Counted from the first letter of the stretch, positions 16,979 through 26,522 are shown. The stretch: 64,000 bases of DNA from Gemmatimonadota bacterium (GCA_016713435.1 JADJPD010000010.1:124001-188000), one strand, 5' to 3'. Notes: a model not told the origin generated them from the sequence alone. Made by a program: numbers and translations.

Positions 16979-17860
16979 TCAGCGATCCGGATCGAGCATG
17001 TCCTCGAAGCGGAGCCACTGCCGGTAAAAGTAGAGATCCAGGTAGCCGGTGGGCCCGTTCCGGTTCTTGAGCGTGAGCAGCTCCACCGCGCCCTCCACCC
17101 CGATGGCCGGCCGGTACATCTCCTCGCGATAGATGGCGAGCACCACGTCCGCCAGCTGCTTCACCACCCCGCCGCCGCCGAGGTCCTCGAGGGTGGGGCG
17201 GGGGTCCTGCCGCATGGGGCGGAGTCGGGGCAGCGAGGCCACCGCCAGCAGCGCCACGTCCTCGTCCAGCGCCACCTGCTTGCAGAACCGCGCCACACCC
17301 GCGAGCGACTGCTCCGGGGTCTCGCCGGGCGCGGGGGCCTCCACAAGTTGCAGCTCGTCCACGATGCAGAGGGCGCGGCGCGGCACCGTGCGGAGCGCCT
17401 CGCTGAGTTCGGTCCGGCCGCTCCGGAGCGGCCGGAGCATCAGCGGATAGTCGCGGAGCCGGATCGCGGCGGCGCCGAGGGCAGCGCGCTCGAGGTCGCC
17501 CAGTTCCCCCTTCCGGATGGTGTCCACGGCTACCCGCGCCTCGAGGGCCAGGGCGCGCTCCAGCAGCCGCTCCTCCGACATCTCGCCCGAGAGGTAGAGC
17601 ACCGGGTGCCCGTGCGCCGCCGCCCGGATGGCGATGGCCAGCGCCAGCGCCGACTTCCCTGCGCCCACATCCCCGGCCAGCACCAGGAAGTCCTGCCGCC
17701 GGAGCCCGCCGCCCAGCACCCGGTCAATCGACGGGAAGCCCGAACGCACGGCATCCGGCGGCGCGTCGGCGGCGGGCGCCTGGCGCGCCTTCTCCCGCGC
17801 ATCGATCTGCGCGATCAGGGCTTCGGCCGGGGAGACCTGGCGGTCGGACGAGGGACGCAT
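16979..17860 (-). CDS. Stand-alone DnaB C-terminal-type RecA-fold ATPase
   Basis: A 293-residue protein corresponding to the C-terminal motor domain of replicative helicase DnaB, without the N-terminal primase-interacting domain. Walker A is GDVGAGKS (63-70), the Walker B-like strand is LCIVDELQLV, and the DnaB hallmark KNRNGPTG lies near the C-terminus. RadA/KaiC-like ATPases are the nearest alternative, but KNRNGPTG favours DnaB. It starts 26 bp downstream of the 129-aa gene and may be co-transcribed with it. Confidence 0.85.
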   Translation of the reverse strand: MRPSSDRQVSPAEALIAQIDAREKARQAPAADAPPDAVRSGFPSIDRVLGGGLRRQDFLVLAGDVGAGKSALALAIAIRAAAHGHPVLYLSGEMSEERLLERALALEARVAVDTIRKGELGDLERAALGAAAIRLRDYPLMLRPLRSGRTELSEALRTVPRRALCIVDELQLVEAPAPGETPEQSLAGVARFCKQVALDEDVALLAVASLPRLRPMRQDPRPTLEDLGGGGVVKQLADVVLAIYREEMYRPAIGVEGAVELLTLKNRNGPTGYLDLYFYRQWLRFEDMLDPDR

Positions 17861-17886
17861 GTCCCCAAGATAGGAAGAATCGCCGC

Positions 17887-18276
17887 TCAGCGGGACGGGG
17901 TGGCCACCTTCTGCCGGGCCGCCCGGGTGGCGTGCTGCAGCGCCTCAGCGGCCTCACTGCCGAGCACGTCCCGCGCCGGGGCCACCAGCGCGGCCAGGGC
18001 GAGGGGGACCCCCTCCGCCTTCTCCTCCCGCAGCTGGTGCAGGGCGGCGGTGAGCGCGCGCCGCAGCGGCGGGGGGAGGGCCAGGCTCGAGAGGCGGCTC
18101 TCGAGCGCCGCGAGGCGCCGGCGCTCGGCACGCTCGGCGAGCGGCGGGTCGAGCAGCATGTCCTGCGCCACCCGCACCGTCAGCCACAGCGCAAAGATCC
18201 CCTCGCGCTTGGGGCCGCGGCCGAGCTTGGGCAGCAGCGCCAGCAGTTCGCCGGCGGCCGGGTCCCAGCCGCTCAC
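17887..18276 (-). CDS. Conserved-style helical protein of unknown function
   Basis: A 129-residue protein with no family recognised. It starts at GTG 18276, overlapping the heptosyltransferase stop as GTGA (MSGWDPAAGELLALLPKLG). The composition is mostly Leu, Ala, Arg and Glu, with predicted helices throughout and no signal peptide or membrane segment. It is sandwiched between the heptosyltransferase and the DnaB-type ATPase, with both junctions tight, which supports a real gene. Confidence 0.65.
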   Translation of the reverse strand: MSGWDPAAGELLALLPKLGRGPKREGIFALWLTVRVAQDMLLDPPLAERAERRRLAALESRLSSLALPPPLRRALTAALHQLREEKAEGVPLALAALVAPARDVLGSEAAEALQHATRAARQKVATPSR

Positions 18277-19283
18277 GCCAGCCACTCCCGGACACGCGCC
18301 ATGACCACCTCCGGCAGGAGCTCCGTCATGCAGCGATGATGGCCCAGCGGGCAGCGCGGGCCGCCCTTGCTGCTGCAGGGCCGGCACGGGAGGTCGCGTT
18401 CCACGACACTCGCGCGCGCCCGGTAGGGAAAGAAGCCGAACTGCTCCACCGTCGGCCCGAACAGCGCCACGACCGGGGTCCCCACCGCGGCAGCCAGGTG
18501 CATCGGGCCGCTGTCGTTGCTCACCACCACCCGGGCGCGGCGGAGCAGGGCGCCGCTGGCCTGCAGGTCCAGCTGGCCGGCCGCGCTCGCCGCCCCGTGG
18601 TCCAGTGAGGCGAGCACCTCGGCCGCGGCCGCGCGATCGCCGCCATGCCCCACCAGCGCCACCTGCATCCCGCGCTCCACCAGCGCGCGGGCCAGCGCCC
18701 GCCAGTGCGTGAGCGGCCAGCGCTTCGTGGGGTGCGCCGCGCCGGGCGCCAGCGCCACCAGCGGCGCCGTCTCGTCGAGCCCCGCCGTGGCCAGCCATTC
18801 CTCGGCGCGGGCCTCGGCACCCGGGCTCGTGAAGAGCTCGGCGGGGCCGCCATCGGGCCGCACGTCGAGCTCGCGGGCCGCCTCGAAGTAGCGCTCCGGC
18901 ACCGGCACGCGCGGGTGATAGTGGTCGCGCCGGGCGTGGATCAGGGCGCGACGCTCGCGCCGGCGCGCGTCGTAGCCCTGCCAGGCGCCGGGCACCAGCA
19001 GCCGGAGCATCCGGCTCCGGACGCTGCCGTGCAGGTCCAGCCGGTGGCTGAAGCCGCCGCGGCGGAGTGCCCGGGCCAGCCCGCCGAGCGTGTCGCCCGG
19101 CGCGATGGTCACCACCTGGTCCAGGTGCGGATTGGCGGAGAGAAGCGGCGCCCACGCCGCCTTGGTCAGCGCGGTGAGTGTGGCGTCCGGGTGGCGAGCC
19201 CGCAAGGCCCGGATGAGCGGCGTGGTGAGCAGCACGTCGCCGAGGGAGCTGAAGCGGACCAGGAGGATCGCGGGCGGGGCCAT
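18273..19283 (-). CDS. ADP-heptose:LPS heptosyltransferase family (GT9)
   Basis: Adds heptose or another sugar to the lipopolysaccharide core, on the cytoplasmic face of the inner membrane. The 336-residue product has the GT9 start ILLVRFSSLGDVLLTTPLI, the nucleotide-sugar-site APGAAHPTKRWPLTHW, and the C-terminal donor motif SNDSGPMHLAAAVGTPVVALFG. It carries two cysteines in DLPCRPCSSKGG as many GT9 enzymes do. The start ATG 19283 is divergent to the PorX-like gene 51 bp away. The adjacent MsbA-type exporter and glycosyltransferases suit lipooligosaccharide synthesis. Confidence 0.9.
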   Translation of the reverse strand: MAPPAILLVRFSSLGDVLLTTPLIRALRARHPDATLTALTKAAWAPLLSANPHLDQVVTIAPGDTLGGLARALRRGGFSHRLDLHGSVRSRMLRLLVPGAWQGYDARRRERRALIHARRDHYHPRVPVPERYFEAARELDVRPDGGPAELFTSPGAEARAEEWLATAGLDETAPLVALAPGAAHPTKRWPLTHWRALARALVERGMQVALVGHGGDRAAAAEVLASLDHGAASAAGQLDLQASGALLRRARVVVSNDSGPMHLAAAVGTPVVALFGPTVEQFGFFPYRARASVVERDLPCRPCSSKGGPRCPLGHHRCMTELLPEVVMARVREWLA

Positions 19284-19334
19284 GGCCCGGAAAAGTAACT
19301 CGCCCTGCGCCCGCGGCCCGCCTATACTTTGCGC

Positions 19335-20887
19335 ATGCCGCGTCCCCGAAGCATCCTCTGGGTGGACGACGAGGTCGAGAGCCTCTCCTCCCACATCCTC
19401 TTCCTCGAGGAGCAGGGTTTCTCCGTCGAGAAGGCCGCCCACGGGGACGACGCCCTCGCCCTGCTGCAGCGCCAGCCCTACGGCGTGGTGCTGCTCGACG
19501 AGCAGATGCCCGGCCGCCGCGGCCTCGAGCTCTTCCGCGCCATCCGCGACCTCGACGCCACCATTCCCGTGGTCATGGTCACCAAGAGCGAGGAGCCCGC
19601 CACGCTCAAGGATGCCATCGGCGCCGACGTCTCCGACTACCTGGTGAAGCCGGTCAACCCGCGCCAGGTGCTCTCCGTGGTGACCCGGCTCCTCGAGGGC
19701 GACCGCATCCGCCAGCAGCGCCTCTCGCGCGACTTCGCCACCCGCTTCCGCGAGCTCGAGGCCATCCGCGCCAGCCCCATGAACTGGCGCGAGTGGATCG
19801 AGCTGGTGGTGGAGGCGGCGGAGTGGGAGGTGCGGCTGGGGCAGGCGGAGGAGCCCGGGCTCTCCGAGGCGCTCCGCACCCTGCAGGTGAGCCTGCGGCA
19901 GGACTTCGCCAAGTTCGTGGAGCAGCGCTACCCGGGCTGGCTGGCGGGGAGCCGCGCCGGGCGGCCGCCGCTCTCGATTGACATCGTGCCGGAGTTCGTG
20001 GAGCCGGCCCTGCGGCAGCACGGCAAGGCGCTGCTGGTGGTGGTGGACTGCCTCCGCCTCGACCAGTGGGAGGCCATCCGGCCGCTCATCGCCAGCCGGT
20101 TCGACATCGAGACGTCGTACTACTTCTCGATCGTCCCCACCGCCACGCCCTTCGCGCGGAACGCCATCTTCGCCGGCCTGCTCCCGCGCGACCTCGCCGC
20201 CCGCTACCCGCAGTGGTGGAAGGAGCAGGACGAGGTGAGCCTCAACGGGCACGAGGCCGAGCTGCTGCAGCGCCAGCTCGACGGCCGCCACGGCCGCCAC
20301 GTCCCCGTGCGCTACGAGAAGGTCTTCACCGCCACCGACGGCGAGGCGCTGCTCGGCCGCCTCCCCGCGCACCTCGCGGCGGACGGCGTCACCGCGCTGG
20401 TCTTCAACTTCATCGACCAGCTCACCCACGGCCGCACCGAGAACTCCACCCTCTACGAGGTGGCGCGCGACACGCTGGCGCTCCGGAACCTCACCCGCAC
20501 CTGGTTCGAGCGGTCCCCGCTCTGGGCCGCGCTGCGGGAGGCGGAGCGCCGCCGGGTGCCCGTGCTCCTCACCACGGACCACGGCTCCATCCACTGCCAC
20601 ACCCCGGCGACCGTCTACGCCCGGCGCGACACCACCGCCAACCTGCGCTACAAGTTCGGCGACGACCTGCGCGCGCAGGACCGCGAGTCGGCCATCCAGG
20701 TGGACAACCTGCCGGCCTGGGGCTCCACGCCTCCACCCGCATGCTGCTGGCCACCGGCGACCGGTTCTTCGTCTATCCCACCAAGCTGCGCGAGTACCAG
20801 GCCCGCTACCGCGGCGCCTTCCTGCACGGCGGCGTCACGCCCGAGGAAGTGGTGCTCCCCATCGCCCTCCTCACGGCGCGGCGCTGA
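19335..20887 (+). CDS. PorX-like response regulator with PglZ phosphatase-superfamily domain (one frameshift)
   Basis: A bifunctional response regulator/alkaline-phosphatase-superfamily protein. The receiver domain (1-120) has the acidic pair DDE at 11-13, phosphoacceptor Asp55 in VVLLDEQMPG and Lys105. A helical linker leads to a PglZ domain with a metal/nucleophile set: Asp238 in VVVDCLRLDQW, Thr269/Thr271 in SIVPTATPFARN, NFIDQLTHG and TTDHGS. In Bacteroidota, PorX works with a histidine kinase and sigma factor on type IX secretion, and its PglZ domain cleaves oligonucleotides. One base is missing at about 20723 (LPAWG, then LHASTRMLLATGDRF resumes in frame +2). Restored length is about 517 residues. 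It is coupled to the ABC exporter 2 bp downstream. Confidence 0.88.
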
Positions 20888-20889
20888 GC

Positions 20890-22752
20890 GTGGCCGGGAC
20901 GCCCCCGAAGAGCGCCCCGGTGTCGCGGCTGCTGCCGTGGCTCCGGCCCTATCGCGTCACCCTGGGCCTCGGCGTCCTCTGCACCGCCATCGCCTCGCTC
21001 CTCGACGGCGCGGTGCTGCTCCTCCTCATCCCCCTCTTCCGTCACCTCTTCGGCTCCACCGCGGGCCTCGTGGCGGGGGGCGGGCTCGAGGGCATGGTGG
21101 ACGGCCTGCTGGCCCCGCTCACCGGCGGCCACTCCCCCGCCGGCACGACGGCGCGGCTGGTGGCGCTCCTCTGGGTGGCGCTCCTCGGCAAGAACGTCCT
21201 CAGCTACCTCGCCGCCCAGCTGAGCGTGCGCGCGCAGGAGGGGCTGGTGCGAGACCTCCGCTCGGCGCTCTTCGAGCACCTCCTGCGCCTCGACCTGGCG
21301 TGGCTCGAGCGGGTGAAGGGCGGCCAGGTCATCGCCCGGGTCATGCAGGATGCCGACCAGGTGAAGGGCTCGGTGAGCGCGGGCCTCGCGTCGTTCTTCC
21401 AGAACCTGCTGCTCATCCTCACCACGCTCGTGGTGCTGGCGCAGCTGTCGCTCAAGCTCACCCTGCTCACCCTGGGCGCCGCGCCGCTCCTGCTGGTGGG
21501 CATCCGCCAGCTGCTCAAGCGCCTCCGCCGCCAGGCCCGCGCCCGCGCCGACGAGGCGGGCCAGATGACCGCCACCCTGGCGGAACGGCTCCAGGCCGTG
21601 AAGCTCATCCGCCTCAACTCCGCCGAGCCGCGGGAGGCGGAGCGCTTCCGCGCGCAGGCCAACCAGTACCGCCGCGCCGTGGTGCGCACCCAGCGCTTTG
21701 CCCAGCTCTCGAGCCCCGTGAGCGAGCTCTTCGGCGGGCTCCTCATGGTGCTGCTGATCGTGGTCGGCACCCGCCCGGCCCTCCTCGGCGAGGCGATGAC
21801 GCCGGAAGGGCTGGTGGTGTTCCTCGTGGCCGCGCTCCGCATGATGGCGCCGCTCAAGGCCATCACCCAGTTCCCGGCCCTCATGGCGCAGGCCCTCGCG
21901 AGCGCGGACCGTGTCTTCGAGATCCTCGACCGCCCCGCCGCCGAGCCGCGTGGCGACGACGGCCGTCCCGCCGGCCTGGAGCGCGGCATCGAATTCGAGC
22001 GGGTGAGCTTCGCGTACGCGCCGGAGCTGCCGCACGTGCTGGAGGACATCACCTTCACCCTGGCGAAGGGCACCACCGTCGCGCTGGTGGGCCCCTCCGG
22101 CTCCGGCAAGACCACGCTGGCCGAGCTGCTGCCGCGGCTCCGCGAGCCGGTGGCGGGACGCATCCTGCTCGACGGCGCGCCGCTGCCGTCGCTGGCGCGC
22201 AGCTCGCTCCGCGGGCTCATCGGCTTCGTGGGGCAGGAGACGGTCGTCTTCAACGACACCGTGCTCGCCAACATCGCTTACGGCCGGCCCGACGCCACGC
22301 GGGAGCAGGTGGAGGCCGCCGCCCGCGCCGCCAACGCCGAGGAGTTCATCCGCCGCCTGCCGCAGGGCTACGACACCGTCCTCGGCGAGCGCGGCACCCG
22401 CCTCTCCGGCGGGCAGCGGCAGCGGCTCGCCATCGCGCGGGCGCTGCTGCGCGACCCACCGCTCCTCATCCTCGACGAGGCCACCAGCGCGCTCGACACC
22501 GAGAGCGAGCGCCTGGTGCAGGAGGCGCTCCTGCGGCTGATGCGGGACCGGACCACGCTCGTCATTGCCCATCGCCTCGCCACGGTGCGTCATGCCGACC
22601 TGATCCTGGTCCTCGACCACGGCCGCATCGTGGAACGCGGCACCCACGCCGAGCTGCTGGCGCGGGACGGCCTCTACCGCCGGCTCTCCGCCAGCCAGTT
22701 CGGGCCCGAGCTGGCGCCGGAACCCTTGGGGAGCGGCGGGCGCCCCGCCTAG
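20890..22752 (+). CDS. MsbA-type ABC exporter (fused TM and ATPase domains)
   Basis: A 620-residue half-transporter that dimerises in the inner membrane and flips lipids or glycolipids. Six transmembrane helices (about 20-330) are followed by an ATPase with Walker A GPSGSGKTT (about 400), Q-loop VGQETVVFND, signature LSGGQRQRLAIARALL (about 504), Walker B LLILDEATSALD and the H-loop IAHRLATVRHAD. The start is GTG, 2 bp after the PorX-like stop. Flanking heptosyltransferase and glycosyltransferase genes suggest lipid A-core or another glycolipid as substrate; this is inferred. Confidence 0.9.
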   Translation: MAGTPPKSAPVSRLLPWLRPYRVTLGLGVLCTAIASLLDGAVLLLLIPLFRHLFGSTAGLVAGGGLEGMVDGLLAPLTGGHSPAGTTARLVALLWVALLGKNVLSYLAAQLSVRAQEGLVRDLRSALFEHLLRLDLAWLERVKGGQVIARVMQDADQVKGSVSAGLASFFQNLLLILTTLVVLAQLSLKLTLLTLGAAPLLLVGIRQLLKRLRRQARARADEAGQMTATLAERLQAVKLIRLNSAEPREAERFRAQANQYRRAVVRTQRFAQLSSPVSELFGGLLMVLLIVVGTRPALLGEAMTPEGLVVFLVAALRMMAPLKAITQFPALMAQALASADRVFEILDRPAAEPRGDDGRPAGLERGIEFERVSFAYAPELPHVLEDITFTLAKGTTVALVGPSGSGKTTLAELLPRLREPVAGRILLDGAPLPSLARSSLRGLIGFVGQETVVFNDTVLANIAYGRPDATREQVEAAARAANAEEFIRRLPQGYDTVLGERGTRLSGGQRQRLAIARALLRDPPLLILDEATSALDTESERLVQEALLRLMRDRTTLVIAHRLATVRHADLILVLDHGRIVERGTHAELLARDGLYRRLSASQFGPELAPEPLGSGGRPA

Positions 22753-22766
22753 ATTGTGTCCGCCAT

Positions 22767-23750
22767 ATGACTGCACCACACACCGGGCTCCGGCTGCTCT
22801 ACATCGCCCCCACGGACGATGCCGAGCTGGCGCACAACCGCCTCCGCCGCCGCGCGCTGGAGCGCCTCGGCGCCAGCCTGCTGCACGTGGATCCGACGCA
22901 CGCCGGCTGGCTCGAGCGCCTGGTGCGCCGCGACCTGGCCGACCGCCTCGAAGCCGCCATCGCCCAGCACCAGCCGGACGTGGTCATGGTGGCCGACGAG
23001 GACACCCTCCCCGCCGACGTCGCCGACCAGCTCCGCGCCGCCCGCCCCGCCAAGTGGGTGCAGCTCCTGGGCGAGTCCGTGGACAGCGTCGAGCGCACCG
23101 CCCACGCCGCCATGAGCTACGACTTCATCTTCGTGGGCTCCACGGCGGCGGTGCAGGGCCTGGACCGCCACGGCGTCAAGCACGCGCACTACCTGGCCGT
23201 GGGCTGCGACCCCTCGGTGCACAAGCCGCTCCGCGCCCGCGGGCCGTTCCGCGCCAACGTGGTCTTCGCCGGGCAGGCCACCCCGCGCCGTGAGCGCTAC
23301 CTCACGGAGCTGGTGGAGTTCGGGCTGGCGCTGTGGGGGCCGGGGTGGCGGAAGACGGGACTGCGGGACTACTGCCGGGGGGAGCTCCCGAGCACCGAGG
23401 ATTTCGTGCGGGCCTACGCGGGCGCCACGGTGGCGGTGAACGTCCACCGCGACGACCCCGACTCCCCCAACGGCGACGGCGCCGGCGTCAACCGCCGCGC
23501 CTTCGAGATCGCCGCCATCGGCGCGCCGCAGGTCATTGATGCCCGCACCGACCTGCCGCAGCACTTCGAGGACGGCACCGAGGTCCTCGTCTATGAGACG
23601 CCCGAGCAGCTCAAGGGCCAGGTGAAGCGCGCCATCCAGGAGGACAAGTACCGCGATCGCCTCGCCACCGCGGCCCGCCAGCGCGCCATCTCGCACCACA
23701 CCTACATGCACCGCCTCCGCCAGCTGCTCGAGGTGGTCACCGGCGTCTAG
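22767..23750 (+). CDS. CgeB-like glycosyltransferase
   Basis: A 327-residue GT-B-type protein resembling the CgeB/glycosyltransferase 1-like family. Its N-terminal Rossmann-like half ends in SYDFIFVGSTAAV. The C-terminal half contains VVFAGQATPRRERY, a GPGWRKTGL stretch, and a C-terminal nucleotide-sugar-type segment GVNRRAFEIAAIGAPQVID with DLPQHFEDGTEVLVYE. A second, diverged member lies at 25563-26522. It starts at ATG 22767, 14 bp after the exporter. Its stop overlaps the convergent glycosyltransferase stop by 4 bp (CTAG). Confidence 0.8.
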   Translation: MTAPHTGLRLLYIAPTDDAELAHNRLRRRALERLGASLLHVDPTHAGWLERLVRRDLADRLEAAIAQHQPDVVMVADEDTLPADVADQLRAARPAKWVQLLGESVDSVERTAHAAMSYDFIFVGSTAAVQGLDRHGVKHAHYLAVGCDPSVHKPLRARGPFRANVVFAGQATPRRERYLTELVEFGLALWGPGWRKTGLRDYCRGELPSTEDFVRAYAGATVAVNVHRDDPDSPNGDGAGVNRRAFEIAAIGAPQVIDARTDLPQHFEDGTEVLVYETPEQLKGQVKRAIQEDKYRDRLATAARQRAISHHTYMHRLRQLLEVVTGV

Positions 23751-24676
23751 CGGGTCCGCTCCCCCGCCGGCAGCACGCCGTCGCGGAGCCAGCCCCGGTA
23801 GAAGCGCACGTACTCCTCCGCCATCCGCAGGTGCCCGAACCACCGCTCCGCCCGCGCTCGGCAGGCGGCGGGGTCCTTCGCCTCCGCGCCGGGGATCGCG
23901 GCCACGAGTTCCTCCAGCGTGTCGCCGAAGCCGGCCACGTCGTCCGACAGCACCTCCGGCAGCGCCCCGCGCCGCGTTCCCAGCACCGGCGTCCCGCTCC
24001 AGAGCGCCTCGATGAGCGTGAGGCCGAACGGCTCGTCCCAGATCGCGGGCATCCAGAAGAGCCGCGCCCCCGCGAGCAGCGCCGCCTTCTTGGCGCCGCC
24101 CACCTCGCCCACGAACCGCACGCTCAGCGACAGCGTGGGCCGCCACCCGCCGGCCACCACGATCCGCCGTCCCGCCTTCCGCGCCCCCTCCACCGCCCAG
24201 CGCCACCCCTTGATGGTGTGGAGCCGGCCCAGGAAGAGGTCGTAGTCCCCCTTCTTGGCCTGGAAGCGGAGTTCCGCGGGGTCGAGGCCGTTGTAGACGA
24301 AGCTCGTGCTGCCGTGGCGCGCCGCATGGTCGGCGCTCACGTAGATGGTGTTGGGCGGGCGGGTGACGCCGGGCTTGGTGGTGCCCTCGAGCGTCCACAC
24401 GTGGGGCACCGCCGGGGCCACCTTGAGCGGGTAGAAGGCGTGGACGATCTCGGTGCCGTCCGGCAGGAAGGGCGTGAGGTCGGTGGCGGCGTCGTGGAGC
24501 TGGCGGCCGGGCACCGCCACATGCCGCACGTTCGGCACCGTGGTGCCGGGGGGCGCCAGCAGCGTCACTTCATGGCCGAGGGCCACGAGCCCCGCCGCAA
24601 GCGAGACGACCACCCGTTCCGTGCCGCCGTACCCCTCCACCGGCAGCTTGGTGTGATGCACCAGGGCCACGCGCAT
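23747..24676 (-). CDS. Glycosyltransferase family 4
   Basis: A 309-residue GT-B retaining glycosyltransferase, slightly short for the family. The N-terminal acceptor domain begins MRVALVHHTKLPVEGYGGTERVV with the Gly-rich loop. The donor domain has FLGRLHTIKGW and the EX7E-type motif DEPFGLTLIEALWSGTPVLG. A likely product is a surface glycan or core oligosaccharide. The ATG at 24676 is 41 bp from the divergent GT2 gene. Confidence 0.88.
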   Translation of the reverse strand: MRVALVHHTKLPVEGYGGTERVVVSLAAGLVALGHEVTLLAPPGTTVPNVRHVAVPGRQLHDAATDLTPFLPDGTEIVHAFYPLKVAPAVPHVWTLEGTTKPGVTRPPNTIYVSADHAARHGSTSFVYNGLDPAELRFQAKKGDYDLFLGRLHTIKGWRWAVEGARKAGRRIVVAGGWRPTLSLSVRFVGEVGGAKKAALLAGARLFWMPAIWDEPFGLTLIEALWSGTPVLGTRRGALPEVLSDDVAGFGDTLEELVAAIPGAEAKDPAACRARAERWFGHLRMAEEYVRFYRGWLRDGVLPAGERTR

Positions 24677-24717
24677 ATCTTTGGCGGGTTCCCTTCTCCC
24701 AGCGCGGGTGCCACGCG

Positions 24718-25578
24718 ATGCGCGTCACCGGGTTCAGCCTCGTTGCCAACGCCGTGCGGCTCGACTTCCCCGTCGTGGAAGCGCTCCGCTCGCTGCTGCC
24801 GCTCGTGGACGAGCTCATCGTGAACGTCGGTCCCTCGGACGACGGCACCCACGACCTCGTGGCGAGCCTCGCCGACCCGCGACTCCGCCTCATCACGGGC
24901 GCGTGGGACCGCTCGGCCGGCAGCGCCATGCTCGCCACCGAGACCCAGCGCGCCCTCGACGCCGCCACCGGCGACTGGGCAATCTACATCCAGGCCGACG
25001 AAGTCCTGCACGAGGCCGGGATCCCCGCCCTGCGTGCCGCCATGGAACAGGCGCGCGCGGAGCCGTCGGTGGAGGCGCTGCTGGTGGACTTCGTCCACCA
25101 CTACGGCTCCCCCGCCTGGGTGGGGCAGGGCCGCGCCTGGTACCGGCGCGAGGTGCGCGTGGTGCGCCCCGGCATCGGGCTCCGGAGCTTCCGCGACGCG
25201 CAGGGGTTCCGCCTCGGCGCCGACCACCGCCGCCCGCGCGCCCGCCGGAGCGGCGCCACCTATCATCATTATGGCTGGGCCCGCCCCACGCCCGCCCTCG
25301 TGGCCAAGCAGCAGGTGGACAACGAGCTCTACCACGGCGGCGCCGCCGCCCGTGCCGACGTGAGTGCGGGACTCCCCTGGGACGTGGGCCTCGCGCCCTT
25401 CACCGGCACCCATCCCGCCGTGATCCGCGAGTGGCTGGTGACGCGCGCCGGCCGCTTCAACGACCAGTTCCTGCCGCGCCCCTGGGATCGCCGCCGCCTG
25501 GCGCTTGCCGCCTCACTCGGCATCGAGCGCCTCACCGGCTGGCGCCCCTTCGAGCACCGGAACTACGTCGAGGTGTAG
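24718..25578 (+). CDS. Glycosyltransferase family 2-like protein
   Basis: A 286-residue GT-A protein. The N-terminus MRVTGFSLVANAVRLDFPVVEALRS and VDELIVNVGPSDDGTHDL fit the nucleotide-binding start. The DXD-like metal motif is replaced by IYIQADEVLHE (QADE), as in some GT2-like enzymes acting on core sugars. The C-terminal part has paired aromatic/His stretches (ATYHHYGWARP). Its 3' end overlaps the convergent gene by 16 bp. Confidence 0.78.
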   Translation: MRVTGFSLVANAVRLDFPVVEALRSLLPLVDELIVNVGPSDDGTHDLVASLADPRLRLITGAWDRSAGSAMLATETQRALDAATGDWAIYIQADEVLHEAGIPALRAAMEQARAEPSVEALLVDFVHHYGSPAWVGQGRAWYRREVRVVRPGIGLRSFRDAQGFRLGADHRRPRARRSGATYHHYGWARPTPALVAKQQVDNELYHGGAAARADVSAGLPWDVGLAPFTGTHPAVIREWLVTRAGRFNDQFLPRPWDRRRLALAASLGIERLTGWRPFEHRNYVEV

Positions 25579-26522
25579 CCCCGGCCCTGCAGCAGCAGCT
25601 CCAGCCGGTCCGCGTAGGTGTGCCGCGCCATCACCTGTGCCCGCCCCGCCGACGCGAGCCGCCGCCGGAGCCCTTCATCGGCCAGCAGCTCCCGGAGCCG
25701 GGCAACGCCGTCCTCCACCGTCCGGTAGAACACGGCGTGTTCCCCATCCCGCACGAACTGCTCCAGCCCCTCCACCGCCTCACCGAGGAACACCCCGCCG
25801 CAGGCCAGCACTCGCCAGAGCCGGTTGGAGGTGCCGCCGCTCCGTTCCTGGCGCTGCGCCTCCAGCGCATCCACCCCGAGCGACACCGCGGCCCCGCGTA
25901 CCGCCCGCGCAAACTCCCGGCCGCGCACCGCGCCCCCCACGACCGGTACGCCTTCCGGTACATTGTCCCACTGGGGCCCGCGCACCTGCAGGCGGCACGC
26001 CCGCGCAAAGGCCGCCAGGATCGGATGCCGCCGCGGGTACTGTCCCGAGCCCACGAACGAGAGCTCGCACTGCCACCCCGCAGGCGCGGACTCCGCCGGC
26101 GTGTCCAGCACGGGATCGGCGCCCTGCGGCAGGAATTGCGCGCCCCGCGCGCCGAGCGCCAGGAAGGCGTCGCGCTGGTAGCCGTAGGTGGCGAAGGCCT
26201 GGTCCACCAGGGTCGCCAGTCGCGCCACCGGCTCGGGCAGCGGGCTCGGCGCGTCGAAGTACCAGAACGCCGAGCGCCGCCGCCGGAGCAACCCGGGCAG
26301 GTGCTCCAGCCCGACGCTCACCGCATGCCGGGTGCAGAGCACCAGCTCCGGGGCAAAGGCATCCGCCTGCCAGCGGAGCCACCACGGCGCCAGCGCCCCC
26401 AGGCGCCGCCGCCAGCCGAGCGCGTCGAGCACCTGCGCCTCGTGGCCGAGCTGCCGGGCCGCGCGCGCCACCGAGGCTTCCGTCCGGCCATTCCCGGCCG
26501 CGCCGACGATGAGGATCCGCAT
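25563..26522 (-). CDS. CgeB-like glycosyltransferase (second copy)
   Basis: A 319-residue GT-B-type protein beginning MRILIVGAAGNGRTEASVAR. It has VLCTRHAVSVGLEHLPG, FWYFDAPSPLPEPVARL, an ELSFVGSGQYPRRHPIL stretch, and the C-terminal donor-type segment SNRLWRVLACGGVFLGEAV followed by LEQFVRDGEHAVFY. The same layout is seen in the protein at 22767-23750. Acceptor and donor are unknown. It is divergent from the GT4 gene that starts within 25 bp. Confidence 0.78.
   Translation of the reverse strand: MRILIVGAAGNGRTEASVARAARQLGHEAQVLDALGWRRRLGALAPWWLRWQADAFAPELVLCTRHAVSVGLEHLPGLLRRRRSAFWYFDAPSPLPEPVARLATLVDQAFATYGYQRDAFLALGARGAQFLPQGADPVLDTPAESAPAGWQCELSFVGSGQYPRRHPILAAFARACRLQVRGPQWDNVPEGVPVVGGAVRGREFARAVRGAAVSLGVDALEAQRQERSGGTSNRLWRVLACGGVFLGEAVEGLEQFVRDGEHAVFYRTVEDGVARLRELLADEGLRRRLASAGRAQVMARHTYADRLELLLQGRGYTST

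Noticed and set aside
19329..23750. A 1473-residue frame joining the PorX-like protein to the CgeB-like glycosyltransferase
   Set aside because: The middle part is out-of-frame translation of the ABC exporter. The exporter has full motifs in its own frame, and the join arises from one missing base near 20723.
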